Part shown: positions 24,038 to 30,982 of the stretch, piece by piece
Layout: every line of letters begins with the position of its first letter
How positions within the stretch are numbered: position 1 is the stretch's first letter
Origin: Methanocella_A sp964548585
GTDB lineage: Archaea > Halobacteriota > Methanocellia > Methanocellales > Methanocellaceae
Assembly: GCA_964548585.1 (NCBI GenBank)
Contig: CAZJRS010000012.1
Location: forward strand, 1-54,503
Length of the DNA stretch: 54,503 nucleotides
Reading direction: 5' to 3'
The notes under the pieces: model-generated
Database searches by the model: none
Seen by the model: only the letters and a program-made list of their open reading frames with translations
Told to the model about the DNA's origin: nothing
Translations under genes and position numbers: made by a program

Positions 24038-25330
24038 ATGACTATGCTGGCCATATCCATAACAGCACTGGCACTGTCATTACTCTGCGGCATAGGTATA
24101 GGAACGATCGCCGGCCTGCTCCCGGGTATTCACGTCAACAATACGTCGGCAATCCTGCTGGGCTTCAGCCCTGCTCTGGTAATCGCCGGAGTCGAGCCCC
24201 TGTACGTGGCGATCACCATCATATCAAGCACCGTAGCACAGAGCTTTATGGATATCATCCCCTCAGTGTTTATAGGAGCTCCTGACGAAGCTACTGTACT
24301 TGCCGTCCTGCCGGGCCACAAGCTATTACTGGAGGGCCGGGGCCTCGAAGCAGTGCGGCTATCCGCAATGGGAAGTGGGCTGGCAATCTTCGTATCCATG
24401 TTACTTATTGCCCCGCTCTCCTTTGTCTTTAAAGCGGCATTGCCGTTCATGCAGGCTTACATGGCTTTTATTCTCATGGCTATATCTGCGTTCGTGATCC
24501 TCTCTAACTATTCTGGCAGCCGGTACACCTCAAAAGCAGGACGGATCAGAAAGATCGGCTGGGCACTGATCATATACACGATCGCCGGCATCCTCGGCAT
24601 CACAGCATTTTATGCCGAGAACACCCTGGCGCCTGTCATTTCTCTCGGGGCACCGTCAGTGCTGTTGCCGCTTCTCTCCGGGCTGTTCGGGGTACCTGCC
24701 CTACTCATGAGCCTGAATGCCAAGACATCGATACCTCCTCAAAGGAACAGTCGCTTGACTATGCCTCCGGGTGCTATACTACGGTCCGGGGCAGCCGGCA
24801 CTATCGCAGGTTCACTGGTGTCGTGGTTCCCGGCTGTCAGCGCCGGCGTAGCAACCTCGATCGTTAGCCTGTTTTCAACAAAAGCTGACGATTCCGACCG
24901 GAGATACCTGATATCAGTATCCGGTGTGAACACATCAAATGCGATCTTTTCTCTCGTCGCTCTCTACGTAATACTGCGTCCCCGTAGTGGCGCTGTTGCC
25001 GCAGCCCAGGACGTGCTCGGCGGCTCGATCAGTTACGAAGTGTTCCTGCTCTTTCTCCTGGCCATATGCATTACCGGTATACTGTCATACCTGCTGACAC
25101 TGGCAGCCGGTTCATGCGCTGCAAACATCTTTTCTCTACTCAACTACAGGTGGCTCAACTGCGGAGTAATGGTTTTTCTGGGTGGAATGTGCCTGGTGAT
25201 GACCGGTATTCCCGGGGTGTCAATCTTTATGATCTCCGCCGCAGTCGGTCTGGCCGCCTATCTGATCAATGTCCGGAAAACCTGCCTGATGGGGGTGCTG
25301 CTGGTGCCTTGTATTTTATATTTCCTATAA
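24038..25330 (+). CDS. TctA-like membrane permease (COG1784 type)
   Basis: This 430-residue protein has about ten to twelve hydrophobic helices. GIGIGTIAGLLPGIHVNNTSAILLG at the N-terminus is the archaeal version of the TctA signature, and a related GAAGTIAGSLVSWFPAVSAG occurs in the second half, giving the internal duplication of the family. TctA proteins are the large permease subunit of tripartite tricarboxylate transporters; no TctB or TctC is nearby, so the archaeal members may work alone. A TATA-like TTTTAATATAA at 24016-24026 lies close to the ATG; the ATG at 24044 is a possible alternative start. Confidence 0.82.
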   Translation: MTMLAISITALALSLLCGIGIGTIAGLLPGIHVNNTSAILLGFSPALVIAGVEPLYVAITIISSTVAQSFMDIIPSVFIGAPDEATVLAVLPGHKLLLEGRGLEAVRLSAMGSGLAIFVSMLLIAPLSFVFKAALPFMQAYMAFILMAISAFVILSNYSGSRYTSKAGRIRKIGWALIIYTIAGILGITAFYAENTLAPVISLGAPSVLLPLLSGLFGVPALLMSLNAKTSIPPQRNSRLTMPPGAILRSGAAGTIAGSLVSWFPAVSAGVATSIVSLFSTKADDSDRRYLISVSGVNTSNAIFSLVALYVILRPRSGAVAAAQDVLGGSISYEVFLLFLLAICITGILSYLLTLAAGSCAANIFSLLNYRWLNCGVMVFLGGMCLVMTGIPGVSIFMISAAVGLAAYLINVRKTCLMGVLLVPCILYFL

Positions 25331-25365
25331 ACGAAGGATAAAGCTTAATCCCGGGGCCCAAATAA

Positions 25366-25404
25366 CTCCCGACTACCAGCCCTCGGGGAACTGGTAGCGA
25401 GGAG
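25366..25404. ncRNA. Candidate structured RNA or terminator hairpin
   Basis: CTACCAG (25373-25379) pairs with CTGGTAG (25391-25397), with CTCC/GGAG extending the stem at 25366-25369 and 25401-25404. The surrounding 25350-25440 is GC-rich between AT-rich flanks and ends in an AT-rich stretch with CATTTTTT (about 25455). It lies between a convergent gene pair, so it may only end transcription, but it is more elaborate than the other terminators here. Confidence 0.4.
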
Positions 25405-25496
25405 AAGCCGGTCTGGGGTGAGCAGAGCTACACGTAAGCCAGTAATAAATAAAACATTTTTTATGCATGTTCTCTTTTTAAGCTTCAGCTTCAACA

Positions 25497-25823
25497 TCAG
25501 ACATCAACCAGAATGTCGTCGCCCTCAACCTTAACCGGAAATGTCTTCACCGGTTCTTTGGTCGTAGAGTTCATCGACTTCCCGGTTGTCAGATCAAACT
25601 GTGCGCCGTGGAACAGGCACATCACCGCGTTTCCCATCAGCAGACCGCCATCCAGGGGCTGACCCATATGAGAGCACCGATTCTCGATCGCATAAAAGTT
25701 ACCGCCCACGTTTGATAAAGCGATCTTCTTATCCCCTACCACATATCCCTTTATCGACCCGGGCATGATCTCCGAGGTACTGGCTACTCTGGTAAATACC
25801 ATAGTCTCAGGTATCTTCCACAT
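25497..25823 (-). CDS. Rieske [2Fe-2S] protein
   Basis: This 108-residue soluble protein is of the Rieske ferredoxin type (as in NirD and dioxygenase ferredoxins). The cluster-binding motifs are NRCSHMGQPL (CxH) around residue 50 and MCLFHGAQFD (CxxH) around 70. It lacks a catalytic domain, so it acts as an electron carrier for an unknown partner. The ATG at 25823 has no clear ribosome-binding site; the in-frame ATG seven codons on (25802, MVFTRVAS) is an alternative. It stands alone between the TctA-like gene and a divergent SLOG gene. Confidence 0.9.
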   Translation of the reverse strand: MWKIPETMVFTRVASTSEIMPGSIKGYVVGDKKIALSNVGGNFYAIENRCSHMGQPLDGGLLMGNAVMCLFHGAQFDLTTGKSMNSTTKEPVKTFPVKVEGDDILVDV

Positions 25824-25956
25824 TGATTATGAAGGTTTGCCGAGTGTGGACTGGCCTATGTGTTGAGATAACGTAAAAATCATATTACAGCAGGCTGGTT
25901 TTACCCATAGGACCAAATGACTTATAAATATGTAAGTAAACGCTTCTAGCGCAGCT

Positions 25957-26583
25957 ATGTCTTTGGGGATGGGTGGGACGTGCTGGGTTAGTTCATACCA
26001 TGCTCAGCCTGGACTATATTCAGTTAATGGTAGTACAGCACACCGGATCAATGGTAAGCCGGTCATCTCGGTCATCGGGGATTCCCGGGCAATCCCGGGC
26101 TCCGGCAACTATGAGCTGGCTTACTGGCTAGGGTACGCTCTGGTCTCAAGGGGGAACAGAGTCATTACCGGCGGCTCCAGTGGAATCCAGGAAGCGGTAT
26201 CACGAGGAGCATGTATCGCCCACGGGTACTCTGACAGCGATGTCATCAATATCCTGCCCGGATACTACCCGTGCAATCCCGGCCGTTTCTATGGAGCCTG
26301 CATATCTGTCAGCAATGATATGTCCGGCGATCTAGTCGTATCCGGCAGCGATGCCGTCATCGCAATAGGCGGCGGCTCAGGTACCCTGACGCAGCTCGCC
26401 CACGCGTGGGCACTGAACAAGCTGATCATCGCTTACCGGGTAACGGGCTGGAGTGGCCGGGTCGCAGGTCGCCCGATGGACATCAGGCAGAGATATCCCG
26501 ATATACCAGACGATCAGGTATACGGTGTCACCTCCGAAAACGAGGTGCTGGAGAAGCTGGAGCTACTGGGTAAATATCGGTAG
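25957..26583 (+). CDS. SLOG-superfamily protein (TIGR00725 type)
   Basis: This 208-residue cytoplasmic protein has the nucleotide-binding Rossmann-like pattern of the LOG/DprA/MoCo-carrier group: PVISVIGDSR, RVITGGSSGIQEAV, VVSGSDAVIAIGGGSGTLTQ. The GGGSGTL motif corresponds to the PGGxGT motif of LOG phosphoribohydrolases, but the two following catalytic residues are not obvious. The first 30 or so residues precede the domain and look unstructured. The TATA box TTATAAATA (25922-25930) is about 26 nt before position 25952, so transcription begins only about five nt before the ATG, which supports the long N-terminus. Confidence 0.82.
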   Translation: MSLGMGGTCWVSSYHAQPGLYSVNGSTAHRINGKPVISVIGDSRAIPGSGNYELAYWLGYALVSRGNRVITGGSSGIQEAVSRGACIAHGYSDSDVINILPGYYPCNPGRFYGACISVSNDMSGDLVVSGSDAVIAIGGGSGTLTQLAHAWALNKLIIAYRVTGWSGRVAGRPMDIRQRYPDIPDDQVYGVTSENEVLEKLELLGKYR

Positions 26584-26683
26584 CATGGCGAGAGCGTGAG
26601 CTTTGAATTTTAAAGGCCAGTGCACTAGGCCGAACTATAACTAATCGTTCCTGCCATTCTGGAGCTTCAATGATCGATGCCTG

Positions 26684-26701
26684 TCGGCGCACCAGCGCCG
26701 A
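26684..26701. promoter_or_regulatory. Hairpin directly before the hisG TATA box
   Basis: TCGGCGC (26684-26690) pairs with GCGCCGA (26695-26701). It abuts TATA-like ATATAAAGG and TTATATCC, so it may be an operator for hisG or the terminator of the upstream gene. Confidence 0.35.
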
Positions 26702-26746
26702 TATAAAGGCTTATATCCAACCTCGCATTATTAACATCGAGAACAT

Positions 26747-27604
26747 ATGGTACGGATAGCGCTGCCCAACAAAGGAAGAGTTTATGAACCCATCATGGCC
26801 CTGTTCGAAGGTGCGGGCCTCCATGTGATCGAGCATTCGGAGCGTAGCCTGTTCGCGAAGACCGTGGACGAAGACATCACTCTGCTGTTCGCCCGTTCCC
26901 GGGATATTCCGGGCTACGTGGAGAATGGGGCAGCGGACATGGGGATCACCGGGGAAGACTTCATCAAGGAATCAGGCGCTGACGTCGAGGTGCTGCTCGA
27001 CCTTGGCATGGGCAAAGCTAACCTTGTGCTGGCCGTACCCGAGGAATCCCGGATTGAACGCGCTGAACAGCTCTCGGGTAAGAAGATCGCTACCGAATTC
27101 CCCGAGATCACCCGGAACTACTTCGCGTCCAAAGGCATCAGCGTACACGTGGTCGAAGTTTGCGGCGCCACGGAAATAACGCCCCACATCGGCATCGCAG
27201 ACGCCATCGTAGACCTCACGTCCACCGGGACCTCTCTATCCATGAACCGCCTGAAGATCGTCGACCAGGTGCTTCGGACATCCCAGAAGCTCATCGCCAG
27301 CAAGGCCACTCTCGCCAGTGACGGCCGGAAGATCAAAGAGATCACCCTCGCACTGCAGAGCGTAATCGAAGCCCGGGGCAAACGGTACCTGATGATGAAC
27401 GTCCCTGAAGCCTCGCTGGACGCAGTCCGAAAGCGACTGCCAGGACTGGCCGGCCCGACCGTGCTGAAAGTCGAAGCTTCGTCCCCCATGTGTGCCGTTC
27501 ATGCAGTCGTACCCGAGAAAGAGATCTACAAAGTGATCAACGACCTCAAGGAAGTCGGCGCCAGAGACATTCTTATAGTGCCCATCGAGAGAATCGTGAG
27601 GTGA
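26747..27604 (+). CDS. hisG: ATP phosphoribosyltransferase, long form
   Basis: HisG joins ATP and PRPP in the first, feedback-controlled step of histidine synthesis. At 285 residues it is the long form, with the C-terminal ACT-like histidine-binding domain (about 210-285) and so independent of HisZ. Visible motifs are LPNKGRVYEP at the N-terminus, GAADMGITGEDF around 60-71, and the PRPP loop DAIVDLTSTGTSL around 153-165. TATA-like elements at 26700-26716 lie 30-45 nt upstream of the ATG. No other his genes are nearby. Its stop codon lies inside a tandem repeat. Confidence 0.96.
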   Translation: MVRIALPNKGRVYEPIMALFEGAGLHVIEHSERSLFAKTVDEDITLLFARSRDIPGYVENGAADMGITGEDFIKESGADVEVLLDLGMGKANLVLAVPEESRIERAEQLSGKKIATEFPEITRNYFASKGISVHVVEVCGATEITPHIGIADAIVDLTSTGTSLSMNRLKIVDQVLRTSQKLIASKATLASDGRKIKEITLALQSVIEARGKRYLMMNVPEASLDAVRKRLPGLAGPTVLKVEASSPMCAVHAVVPEKEIYKVINDLKEVGARDILIVPIERIVR

Positions 27605-27653
27605 GTCCTCACCATCGGGTGAGTCCTCACCATCGGGTGAGGCCTCACCATCG
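27600..27653. repeat. 18-bp tandem repeat, three copies, starting in the hisG stop codon
   Basis: The unit GGTGAGTCCTCACCATCG occurs at 27600-27617, 27618-27635 and 27636-27653 (the last with one change, T to G), followed by a degenerate fourth copy to about 27671. Each unit contains the palindrome GGTGAG..CTCACC and can form a small hairpin. It lies between hisG and the following same-strand gene. Confidence 0.9.
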
Positions 27654-27735
27654 GGTGGGGACTGACCCCGCGGCGAGGACAAAATATAAGGCCTCACAGA
27701 GTATGATGAAAAACCGTTAAGGGTGGAGATATTCT

Positions 27736-28416
27736 TTGATTGACTGGAAGAAATGGAGACATGTGACGAAGCTGGACCCCGACAAGGCGATCAAAAAGCA
27801 GGATGTAGCTGCGATCGTCGACTCTGGCACAGACGCCATCATGGTCTCGGGCACAACGGGCATCACCAAGGAAAACGTGGCAAACCTGGTCAACATGCTG
27901 TCCGAGTACAGCATTCCCAAGGTCCTGGAACCCTCGCCCGCAGGCGTGATCCGTGACGACCTGGACTACATTTTCATCCCGTCCGTGTTCAACACTAAAA
28001 ACTCCAAGTTCCTGGCAGGCATGCAGAAAGACTTTGTCAGAGACTACCCCGTCCAAAACTGGGACCAGATAATCCCCGAAGCGTACATCGTCTTAAACCC
28101 CTTATCGGCAGTCGCCCTCGTAACCCGGGCGCAGACCGGGCTAAGCCCCAAAGATGCGGCAGCCTACGGCGAACTCGCAGACCGGTTCTTCCACTTCCCG
28201 GTCGTCTACATCGAGTACAGCGGCACCTACGGCAACCCCGAGCTGGTCAAAGCCGTCCGTGAGAAGCTGAAGGACTCCGTCCTGTACTACGGCGGAGGCA
28301 TCGACTCAAGAGAAAAGGCCGAAACCATGGCAAAGTATGCCCACACCATCGTAGTCGGCAACGCCGTATACAAGAAGGGCGGCGTCGAGAAACTCAAAGA
28401 GACGATCGTCAAGTAA
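27736..28416 (+). CDS. Geranylgeranylglyceryl phosphate synthase family protein
   Basis: This enzyme makes the first ether bond of archaeal lipids, joining geranylgeranyl diphosphate to sn-glycerol-1-phosphate. The 226-residue TIM barrel has the family features: HVTKLDPDK at the N-terminus, DAIMVSGTTG, VLEPSP, AYIVLNPLSAVA, YIEYSGTYG and YYGGGIDSREKA with the phosphate-binding GGGI. It looks like the group I (PcrB-like) branch also found in several euryarchaea. TTG at 27736 is the start, with GGTGGAG about 6-9 nt upstream. Its pathway partner (UbiA-type digeranylgeranyl transferase) lies 1 kb downstream on the other strand. Confidence 0.93.
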   Translation: MIDWKKWRHVTKLDPDKAIKKQDVAAIVDSGTDAIMVSGTTGITKENVANLVNMLSEYSIPKVLEPSPAGVIRDDLDYIFIPSVFNTKNSKFLAGMQKDFVRDYPVQNWDQIIPEAYIVLNPLSAVALVTRAQTGLSPKDAAAYGELADRFFHFPVVYIEYSGTYGNPELVKAVREKLKDSVLYYGGGIDSREKAETMAKYAHTIVVGNAVYKKGGVEKLKETIVK

Positions 28417-28446
28417 AAATCTATAACAAATCTCGGCCTCGAGAGG

Positions 28447-28538
28447 CCTTGGTTTTTTAAACGCAAAGAGACCAAGAGGCAAAGCTATAAAAAGTATTGT
28501 CAATAGGCACTTGTCTCTTTGCGTTTAAAAAACCAAGG
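28447..28538. repeat. Perfect 26-bp inverted repeat between convergent genes
   Basis: The arm at 28447-28472 (starting CCTTGGTTTTTTAAACGC) is perfectly complementary to 28513-28538, with a 40-nt loop. Arm and loop contain repeats of a short GCAAAGAG/GGCAAAG unit. It lies between the stop of the lipid synthase and the stop of the methyltransferase and probably ends both transcripts. Confidence 0.9.
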
Positions 28539-28555
28539 GGTTTTATCGCCCCACT

Positions 28556-29218
28556 TCATTTATACAGCATCAGCCTGTAAGCGATGTCCATTCGCTGTAT
28601 CCCGTGATTCTTAAACCGCGATTCCGCCGCAAGCTCTTCTACCTGGGCAATCGTATAAAACGGCTCTGTATATGCGTGAAGCCTGAAGATCCAGGCTCTT
28701 AAAAACCCATAGCGTCGCTTGAACCGGGCGAACAATGTCGGATCAATGTCCCGAGAGATGTCGTATATCCAGGCTTCACCGCCTTCCCGGAGCACCCGGT
28801 AGATTTCGTCGAGCGCGAACTCAGGTTTCTTCCAGTGGTGGAAGGAGAGCGTGCTAATCACCAGATCGAACTCCCGGTCCTTAAACGGGAGAGCATCGGC
28901 ACTGCCTTGCTTGAACTCTACGTTTGTCAGGCCTTCTTTCCTCGCTGAAGCGGAAGCAATTTTGACCATGTCGTCCGAGAGATCGAGGCCGACCAGGTAC
29001 CACATATGATTTCGACCGGCCATCATGATCGGCAGCTTTCCCGGCCCGGTACCAATGTCAAGTATCCTCCCCGCCTTCACGTGCTCTTCTACCTGGGCCC
29101 TGACCATGTCGTAGAAGTCCAGAAAAACCGATGAGTCTGTAAAGGCTGAATACAGCCGGGATAATGGAAACGGTATAGCCTCAGGCTCCAGGCTGGCAAG
29201 GAAACTCCTCAGCGACAT
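28556..29218 (-). CDS. Class I SAM-dependent methyltransferase
   Basis: This 220-residue protein has the Rossmann methyltransferase pattern. Motif I is RILDIGTGPGKLP (about 59-71), the acidic end of strand 2 lies in LVGLDLSDDMV, FKQGSADALPF is motif III and FDLVISTLSFHHW is motif IV. It belongs to the UbiE/Methyltransf_11 type; the substrate is unknown. The ATG at 29218 (MSLRSFLASL) begins the conserved region; the frame stays open upstream only into the sequencing gap and there is no clear ribosome-binding site. Confidence 0.85.
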   Translation of the reverse strand: MSLRSFLASLEPEAIPFPLSRLYSAFTDSSVFLDFYDMVRAQVEEHVKAGRILDIGTGPGKLPIMMAGRNHMWYLVGLDLSDDMVKIASASARKEGLTNVEFKQGSADALPFKDREFDLVISTLSFHHWKKPEFALDEIYRVLREGGEAWIYDISRDIDPTLFARFKRRYGFLRAWIFRLHAYTEPFYTIAQVEELAAESRFKNHGIQRMDIAYRLMLYK

Positions 29219-29288
29219 CGTACGAATATTATCGTGCCGGAAATAAAGCAGTTTGGCTTGATTATCTGATACTGAGAAAAGCCCTTTT

Positions 29289-29388
29289 NNNNNNNNNNNN
29301 NNNNNNNNNNNNNNNNNNNNNNNNNNNNNNNNNNNNNNNNNNNNNNNNNNNNNNNNNNNNNNNNNNNNNNNNNNNNNNNNNNNNNNNN
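29289..29388. other. Scaffold gap of 100 N
   Basis: Exactly 100 N, a conventional placeholder, so the true length is unknown. The flanks are not duplicated, unlike the other gap. TGAGAAAAG lies just before it (about 29273-29281) and its complement CTTTTCTCA just after (about 29397-29405), so the missing piece may be a hairpin that broke the assembly. Confidence 0.95.
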
Positions 29389-29421
29389 ACAACATCTTTT
29401 CTCAAGATATTAGAATCTGTT

Positions 29422-30294
29422 TTAAATCATGGCAGGTAGCAAGAATGCCAGTAATGCTACCACCATAGCAATGAGAGTCGTCTTTCGGGCCTTGCTGATC
29501 GTCTTTCGTTCGTGGCTCCGTAGCAGGCTCACGCAGACGTAGCCCAGGATTACGATCGTTAACGCAGCGAAAACTGCATAGATCGGATTGTAATAATACG
29601 CGGAAAAATCCAGACCGAACTTCAGGATGTATGGCAGTGGGGCTAGCAGTAAAGCGATCAGGTACAGAGCGATGGCTGCATACCTTGCAGTTGACTCTCC
29701 GTACACGCGGGCAACTGTTTTCACGTCTCTGAGGGCGTCGCCTTCGACGTCCATGATACCTTTCATGATCTCCCTGCCAAGGCCCAGGAAGAAGGCCATG
29801 GCGGACAGCAGGAGTAATATCGGGGAGGCGTTGAACAGCATGCTGCAGAAGAGGAACGGCGCAGCCATGGTGAACGCGATGTAGATGTTGCCCAGGATTC
29901 CGTATTCCTTCAGGCGGTAATCGTAGAAGCAGCCGAAGACGATCATGGCGATGACCACGATGAGTGCGCCCTCGTTATTCATGAATACGGCGGCGGCAAT
30001 GCTGACGATGAAGCTGACGACGGTCAGGGCCAGGGCTTCGTTTTTCGAGATCTCGCCCCTGATGATGGGCCTGTCCGTACGGTTATTCTTCTTATCGACT
30101 TCTACGTCGAAGTAGTCGTTCAGGGCGAAAGTCCCCATCTCCGCGGCTATGGCAGCGATGACGCCTGCCATGGTGATTATTGGATCGGGCCATTTCCCGT
30201 AGGCGATAATCATGCCAAGGACGAAGCTGACGGCGAAGATCAACCCGTGGTCGAGGCGAGTCAGATCCCAGTAGGCTTTCAGCTTCTTTAGCAC
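29422..30294 (-). CDS. UbiA-family prenyltransferase, probable digeranylgeranylglyceryl phosphate synthase
   Basis: This integral membrane enzyme adds the second geranylgeranyl chain to geranylgeranylglyceryl phosphate in archaeal lipid synthesis. The 290-residue protein has about eight or nine helices and the two Asp-rich motifs of UbiA enzymes: NDYFDVEVDKKNNR (about 59-72) and GREIMKGIMDVEGD (about 172-185). The start is GTG at 30294, with GGGGTG about 6 nt upstream. It lies near the group I synthase at 27.7 kb, which favours the lipid role over other UbiA functions such as heme or quinone synthesis. The stop is about 30 bp from the sequencing gap. Confidence 0.87.
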   Translation of the reverse strand: MLKKLKAYWDLTRLDHGLIFAVSFVLGMIIAYGKWPDPIITMAGVIAAIAAEMGTFALNDYFDVEVDKKNNRTDRPIIRGEISKNEALALTVVSFIVSIAAAVFMNNEGALIVVIAMIVFGCFYDYRLKEYGILGNIYIAFTMAAPFLFCSMLFNASPILLLLSAMAFFLGLGREIMKGIMDVEGDALRDVKTVARVYGESTARYAAIALYLIALLLAPLPYILKFGLDFSAYYYNPIYAVFAALTIVILGYVCVSLLRSHERKTISKARKTTLIAMVVALLAFLLPAMI

Positions 30295-30348
30295 AGAGAC
30301 ACCCCAAATGTTAATGAATGATTAGTATGATCGTATAAAACGGTTACT

Positions 30349-30873
30349 ATGAGTAGTGTTCCGCTTTACGTGTACCACGCCGGGCAGGATGATCCGAAGA
30401 AGTGCTCGGCCCGGCGCATGAAGAAGTTCGGCCTGATCACGATGTACGATGTGCCAGAGCGTCTGCCAGCCGGGACCATCCTCATGGACCCTACGGCAAG
30501 AAAAGCGCTGTCACCCGCCGATCGTGAGCTCTCCGCCAGGGGCATCGTCGTGCTAGATTGTACCTGGGAAGAGGTAGAGAGGGTGTTCCCGCTGCTGAAA
30601 AGCAAGAAGATGCAACACCGGGCGTTGCCGTATCTACTGGCCTCGAACCCGGTCAACTACGGCCGGCCGTTCACGCTAAATTCGGCGGAAGCTTTCGTGG
30701 CAGCCCTGTATATACTGGGCTTAAAAGATCAGGCTAAAGAAGTGGCATCCAGGTTCAAGTGGGGAGAGACGTTCTTAATCCTGAACCACGAGCCTCTCGA
30801 AGCGTATGCCGAAGCAAAGGATTCCGCCGACGTGATACGCATACAGCAGGACTTCATGCCCGAGGGAAGCTGA
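30349..30873 (+). CDS. tsr3: 18S/16S rRNA aminocarboxypropyltransferase Tsr3
   Basis: Tsr3 transfers the aminocarboxypropyl group of SAM to the small-subunit rRNA hypermodified pseudouridine position (known from yeast; archaeal members modify the equivalent site). The 174-residue protein has the N-terminal RLI-like metal-binding-related segment (DDPKKCSARRMKKFG) and the SPOUT-like domain: DCTWEE, RALPYLLASNPVNYGRPF and the SAEAFVAALYILG helix. TATA-like GTATAAAAC lies very near the ATG, so the leader is uncertain. It is divergent from the UbiA gene by 54 bp. Confidence 0.93.
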   Translation: MSSVPLYVYHAGQDDPKKCSARRMKKFGLITMYDVPERLPAGTILMDPTARKALSPADRELSARGIVVLDCTWEEVERVFPLLKSKKMQHRALPYLLASNPVNYGRPFTLNSAEAFVAALYILGLKDQAKEVASRFKWGETFLILNHEPLEAYAEAKDSADVIRIQQDFMPEGS

Positions 30874-30982
30874 TTTTCAATGCCCTGTGGACCAATCACC
30901 GGAGTCAGTAAAAACTATCCCGGTAAAACTTTCACCACGCTAGCAAAAACATGATTTACTTCCACCACATCAATGGCAGCAT

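Noticed and set aside
27600..27671. CRISPR array
   Set aside because: The 18-bp units are directly adjacent with no spacers, and there are no cas genes. The repeats at 35.0 kb also lack regular spacers.
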